A DNA stretch of 33,105 nucleotides, taken from IMG/VR virus record IMGVR_UViG_3300020160_003038, positions 1 through 33,105 of that record. The stretch is one strand, 5' to 3'. Numbering within the stretch: position 1 is the first letter of the stretch; each line of letters opens with the position of its first letter. This document shows, piece by piece, positions 29,789 through 33,105 of the stretch. The notes beneath the pieces were generated by a model. It made no database searches, was not told where the DNA came from, and worked only from the letters and a program-made list of their open reading frames with translations. A program made the translations under genes and the position numbers. This DNA comes from a virus.

Positions 29789-30585
29789 TGCTAGGAACTT
29801 ACTACTATCACCATATTATAAGAAAGACAATTGTTGCTTTTGGGACAGTTTTTAATCAAATCCATATCAAACATCAAGATGCCGAAGGTTCCCCATATAG
29901 TGAACTTAGAGTTCCATTGGCATATGGACCAATGCAAAAATTTCTTGCAAGACTTGAGCAACAAGCAGATTTAAATAAACCAGTTCAAATTACATTACCA
30001 AGAATGTCTTTTGAAATGGTATCTATTAAATATGATCCAACTAGAAAAGCAGGGGTAACACAATCTTTCAAAGCATCTAATGGGCAAAATTTAAAAAAAG
30101 TTTATATGCCAGTTGCATATAATATTGGATTTGAATTGAATATTTTTACAAAATTAAATGATGATGCCTTACAAATTGTAGAACAGATTCTTCCATATTT
30201 TCAACCAGCATTTACTCTTACCGTAGATTTAGTAGATTCAATTGGGGAAAAAAGAGATATTCCTCTTGTACTAGACGATATTTCATTTAAGGATGATTAT
30301 GAAGGAGATTTCTCTACAAGAAGATCATTAGTTTATACTTTAAGATTTACAGCAAAAACTTATCTGTTTGGTCCTATTGCTGACACTACTGATGGTCTAA
30401 TCCGCAAAGTACAAGTCGATATGTATACAAGTACCGATACCGTAAATGCTAAGAGAGAAATGAGATATACTGTAGTTCCAGATCCTATTGATGCTGCACC
30501 AGGAGATGATTTCGGATTTAATGAAAATTGGGAATTTTTTAATGATTCCAAATCTTATAGTCCAACACAACAAATAGATATTTAA
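29788..30585 (+). CDS. gp15: Tail sheath stabiliser / tail terminator gp15
   Basis: The 265-residue product is close in length to T4 gp15 (272). Typical stretches are LGTYYYHHIIRKTIVAFGTV, PLAYGPMQKFLARLEQ, MPVAYNIGFELNIFTK and LRFTAKTYLFGPI. gp15 forms the hexameric ring that ends the tail tube and sheath and connects to gp14 of the neck. Starts by TAATG overlap with gp14, keeping neck and tail-completion proteins in one translation chain. A 12-base gap precedes gp16. Confidence 0.9.
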   Translation: MLGTYYYHHIIRKTIVAFGTVFNQIHIKHQDAEGSPYSELRVPLAYGPMQKFLARLEQQADLNKPVQITLPRMSFEMVSIKYDPTRKAGVTQSFKASNGQNLKKVYMPVAYNIGFELNIFTKLNDDALQIVEQILPYFQPAFTLTVDLVDSIGEKRDIPLVLDDISFKDDYEGDFSTRRSLVYTLRFTAKTYLFGPIADTTDGLIRKVQVDMYTSTDTVNAKREMRYTVVPDPIDAAPGDDFGFNENWEFFNDSKSYSPTQQIDI

Positions 30586-30597
30586 TTATTAATTAAC

Positions 30598-31026
30598 ATG
30601 GCAAATAATTTTGAATCTATTGATAAGGCATTGAATACTGAAAGTAGTATTATTGAGGTTGAATCTAAAACATCAGATATTGAATTAATAAAAACAACTC
30701 CAGATGACATTCAAAAAGATTATGAATATACTAGAGCAAATTTATATTCTTTAATTGAAAAAGGTCAAGAAGCAATTAATGGAATATTGGAACTTGCTGG
30801 AGAAGGTGGAAGTGCGAGAGCATATGAAGTTGCTGGACAAGTAATTAAGAGTGTTGCAGATACTACCGATAAATTAATGGATCTTCAAAAGAAAATAAGG
30901 AGTATTGAAGATGATGCGGTAAAGACCACTAATAATGTGACAAATAATGCAGTATTTGTTGGATCAACTTCAGAATTGCAAAAATTATTGAAACAGGGTT
31001 TTCTAAATAATAAAGATAAATCTTAA
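30598..31026 (+). CDS. gp16: Small terminase subunit gp16
   Basis: At 142 residues it is slightly shorter than T4 gp16 (164). The central helical hairpin with ARAYEVAGQVIKSVADTTDK and LMDLQKKIRSIEDD is the oligomerisation coiled coil of T4-like small terminases; the N-terminal part (TTPDDIQKDYEYTRANLYSL) and the C-terminal VFVGSTSELQKLLKQG are conserved too. gp16 forms rings that regulate the large terminase gp17 and DNA recognition during packaging. The large-terminase gene does not follow directly, which is unusual: eight bases after the stop comes the 491-residue mosaic gene. Confidence 0.87.
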   Translation: MANNFESIDKALNTESSIIEVESKTSDIELIKTTPDDIQKDYEYTRANLYSLIEKGQEAINGILELAGEGGSARAYEVAGQVIKSVADTTDKLMDLQKKIRSIEDDAVKTTNNVTNNAVFVGSTSELQKLLKQGFLNNKDKS

Positions 31027-31034
31027 TCATATAA

Positions 31035-32510
31035 ATGCAACTGAAATCTCATAGAACAGTTGAACAGATTGCAAGGAAACATCGCATGGATGTCTCAGAT
31101 ATTCAGAGGCAACTTGATATGGGAATTCCTATTGAACATGAGCATAGTCGCAATAAAATTTTAGCTACAGATATTGCTCTTCAGCATTTGGATGAGATTC
31201 CAGATTATTATACTCGTCTTAAAAAAATGGAAGCATCTGCAAAGAAAGAACATAAAAAGTTCAAGGATGTGAAAGAAGATGCAGTAACTGACCTTCAAAG
31301 AGGTATTACTGAATTACCTGATGCATCTTATGATTCCATTGATAATTTAATGAGACGCATTATGAAGAAAAGAAAAATGAGTGCCAAACAACTTCATAAT
31401 GATTTTGCCGATAAACACAATCAAACTCCAGATACTTGGGCAAAAAAGAACATGAAAGAAGAAAAAGGTCTTTGGGACAATATACATGCTCGCAGAGAAA
31501 AAGGACTTCCTAGAAAAAAACCAGGACAAAAGGGATATCCAAAAACTTTAGATATTGAAGAAGGTTTAAAGCAAGCACGTAAAAATGTTGGTGCTAGCAA
31601 GTGTTGGCCAGGTAAAGTTGCTAAAGGGACAAAAATAAAGAACGGTGAAGAAGTTCCAGACTGCCGCCCCATCAAAGAAGAATCTGGAGTAAGATATTGC
31701 CCAAAATGTGCAAAAGATGAAACTCGTGATGAGTGCAAATATGGACAAAAGTATTGGGATATGTTCTCAATGCCCATTACTTTAAAAGATTATACACCAA
31801 ATACTCCTCATCCTGGAAATATGCCAGAAGAAAAGGATCATGAGTATTCAATGGCTCGTTCTGAATTGGATACAATCATGAATGCTACAAAGAGATTGAA
31901 GAAAAAGATGAAAGGAGAAGGTAATATTAAAGCATGGGTTCAATCAAAAATTACCAAAGCTGCAGATTATATTGATACCGCCGCCGATTATATGGATAGT
32001 GGTGAGAGTAAAGTAAACGAGGATGTTACGATTGAAGACGCAAATGGAAATACATTTATTCAGATTATTGATATTATCAAAGCAGATCGTCTTGTAAAAG
32101 AAGCAAAGAAAATGAAGGGTGAAGACCCCTGCTGGAAAGGATATGAGATGATTGGCAAAAAGAAAAAGGGTGGTAAGGAAGTACCAAATTGTGTTCCAAA
32201 AGAGCAGAAATCTTTTGATTCTTTTATGACAGAAGCATCACCTGCTTGGCAAAGAAAAGAGGGAAAGAATTCTGAGGGTGGTCTAAATAAAAAAGGGATT
32301 GCTTCTTACCGCAAAGAGAATCCTGGATCAAACCTCTCACTTGCGGTCACAACAAAACCATCCAAATTAAAAAAAGGATCAAAATCAGCAAATCGTAGAA
32401 AGTCATTTTGTTCCCGTATGAGTGGAATGAAAGATAAACTCACATCAGCAAAAACTGCCAATGATCCCAATTCAAGAATAAATAAGTCATTGAGAAAGTG
32501 GAATTGTTAG
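31035..32510 (+). CDS. Basic multi-domain mosaic protein, 491 aa, between gp16 and the right-hand gene
   Basis: The protein strings together small domains that I recognise as recurrent in marine phages. Residues 1-68 (VEQIARKHRMDVSDIQRQLD ... ALQHLDEIPDYYTRLKKME) match the DUF5661 pattern. Residues 90-140 hold a second helical unit (ELPDASYDSIDNLMRRIMKK ... PDTWAKKN). A 'CW-(x)n-G-K/G-K-E-V-P-(D/N)-C' loop occurs twice (C190-C210 and C366-C386). A Cys cluster (C222, C225, C234) could bind zinc. Residues 401-491 form a Lys/Arg-rich tail (AWQRKEGKNSEGGLNKKGIA ... SRINKSLRKWNC) typical of another uncharacterised marine-phage domain, perhaps DUF6321. No catalytic residues can be named. It is highly basic and probably binds DNA or sits in the prohead. 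The ATG at 31035 is eight bases after gp16. Confidence 0.75.
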   Translation: MQLKSHRTVEQIARKHRMDVSDIQRQLDMGIPIEHEHSRNKILATDIALQHLDEIPDYYTRLKKMEASAKKEHKKFKDVKEDAVTDLQRGITELPDASYDSIDNLMRRIMKKRKMSAKQLHNDFADKHNQTPDTWAKKNMKEEKGLWDNIHARREKGLPRKKPGQKGYPKTLDIEEGLKQARKNVGASKCWPGKVAKGTKIKNGEEVPDCRPIKEESGVRYCPKCAKDETRDECKYGQKYWDMFSMPITLKDYTPNTPHPGNMPEEKDHEYSMARSELDTIMNATKRLKKKMKGEGNIKAWVQSKITKAADYIDTAADYMDSGESKVNEDVTIEDANGNTFIQIIDIIKADRLVKEAKKMKGEDPCWKGYEMIGKKKKGGKEVPNCVPKEQKSFDSFMTEASPAWQRKEGKNSEGGLNKKGIASYRKENPGSNLSLAVTTKPSKLKKGSKSANRRKSFCSRMSGMKDKLTSAKTANDPNSRINKSLRKWNC

Positions 32511-32511
32511 T

Positions 32512-33105
32512 ATGTCGTCGGAACTAAATGATTTTTTTAAATTATTAGCGGAAGATAAGAAAAAGAAAAAAGACGAATTTGATTCTGTAGTCGGAGACTT
32601 GGGATTAGATTCACTTTTTAATGAATTTGCAACACTTAAGAAAAAGGAAAAGGAAAAGAAAGTAGAAGAGCAAAAAGAACAAGAATCTATTATAGGTGAA
32701 ATCACTTTAGATTCTGTTTTTGAGGAAGTTGCTAATTTAAAGAAGGAAACTAAAAAGAAAAAGGTACAAGAACAAAAAACAGTTCAGGCATTTGAGAAAT
32801 GGTTGTACTCAGAGACAACCAAAGAACAAGAACAAATTATTGAGGATGTAATTGAAGAATCTTTAGATGAAGTTCTTGAAGTATTGGACGATCATAAAGA
32901 AGTACTTGAGCGACCAACTTTAATTGAAAAATCATTAGGTCTTCTTGCTGAACCTCCAAATGTTAAGCAACAACAGGATCCATTAACTCCACTGGATCAA
33001 AAGTTTGCAACACTTGAAGATTTACAAAAACATTACAGCACTTTCCTTTCTCGTATTCAACAACAACTTTCCACATTAGGTGGAGGTGGAGAAACTCGTT
33101 TAAGA
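32512..33105 (+). CDS. Charged repeat protein, 5' part (runs off the right end)
   Basis: An uninterrupted frame of 198 codons starts at ATG 32512, one base after the preceding TAG ends, and is still open at the window edge. Three copies of an 'L(N/D)xxFxxxA/L..KKK' unit occur at about residues 5-20, 32-48 and 66-84, each followed by a Lys/Glu-rich coiled segment. It then has an acidic helix (IIEDVIEESLDEVLEVLDD), SLGLLAEPPNV, PLTPLDQKFATLEDLQKHY and the glycine run GGGGETRLR. I recall this C-terminal pattern from marine T4-like virion proteins, where a beta-structured part follows. Function unknown; a scaffold-like or fibre-anchoring N-terminus is inference. Confidence 0.7.
   Translation, partial: MSSELNDFFKLLAEDKKKKKDEFDSVVGDLGLDSLFNEFATLKKKEKEKKVEEQKEQESIIGEITLDSVFEEVANLKKETKKKKVQEQKTVQAFEKWLYSETTKEQEQIIEDVIEESLDEVLEVLDDHKEVLERPTLIEKSLGLLAEPPNVKQQQDPLTPLDQKFATLEDLQKHYSTFLSRIQQQLSTLGGGGETRLR

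Noticed and set aside
31029-31037. TATAAATG resembling a late promoter before the 491-residue gene
   Set aside because: The last base differs and the octamer overlaps the start codon, leaving no leader.
31421-31777. Reverse-strand ORF of 118 codons
   Set aside because: It is opposite the mosaic gene; the Phe/Ser-rich sequence is what antisense of a Lys/Glu-rich gene gives.
1-33105. tRNA genes, insertion sequences, integrase or attachment sites
   Set aside because: I saw no cloverleaf-like sequence, transposase motif or integrase in the window; non-coding space is very limited after 3550.

Overview
The window looks like part of the genome of a T4-like (Tevenvirinae-related) marine myovirus of the cyanophage/pelagiphage type. 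The grounds are the conserved T4 baseplate, neck and packaging order (gp25, gp6, gp7, gp8, large virion proteins, gp13, gp14, gp15, gp16), a phage-borne speD, T4-style late promoters (TATAAATA) and a strongly AT-rich coding sequence. No photosynthesis gene lies in the window, so the host (Prochlorococcus/Synechococcus or a SAR11-like heterotroph) cannot be fixed from it. Every supported gene is on the + strand.

Layout. Positions 1-667 hold the 3' part of a GP88-family gene, a GC-rich terminator hairpin and a 42-codon ORF. Positions 668-956 are non-coding and relatively GC-rich, with a hairpin placed exactly between two copies of an 11-bp repeat and a 20-bp tandem duplication. Positions 957-3275 are a small accessory block: an AbrB/MazE-like mini-protein, a consensus sigma70-type promoter, a GT-A-like glycosyltransferase, three conserved proteins of unknown function that are tightly coupled or overlapping, and S-adenosylmethionine decarboxylase (speD). 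Positions 3276-3517 hold a structured leader with two competing AGGAG/CTCCT pairings and a 58-codon ORF.

From 3519 the late structural module starts at a CATAAATA promoter: gp25, gp6 and a giant 3,896-residue gp7. Another TATAAATA at 17546 precedes gp8 and a 2,445-residue DUF4815-type virion protein with two small coupled ORFs behind it. A third TATAAATA at 26835 precedes two small virion-type proteins, gp13, gp14, gp15 and gp16, most of them joined by TAATG stop/start overlaps. After gp16, where the large terminase gene gp17 would often be expected, there is instead a 491-residue basic mosaic protein and the start of a charged repeat-bearing protein that runs off the right end.

Working together: gp25, gp6, gp7 and gp8 form the baseplate wedge, the 2,445-residue protein is probably a peripheral baseplate or fibre component, gp13/gp14/gp15 complete the neck and proximal tail, and gp16 starts DNA packaging. 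The most notable theme is that gp7, gp8, gp14 and the 2,445-residue protein share the same short repeat modules, and that gp7 also carries an embedded YHYH-like domain, seven copies of a 'GD-x-(V/I)-x-Y' module and a duplicated 'INGV' module. This suggests recurrent shuffling of surface modules among virion proteins.
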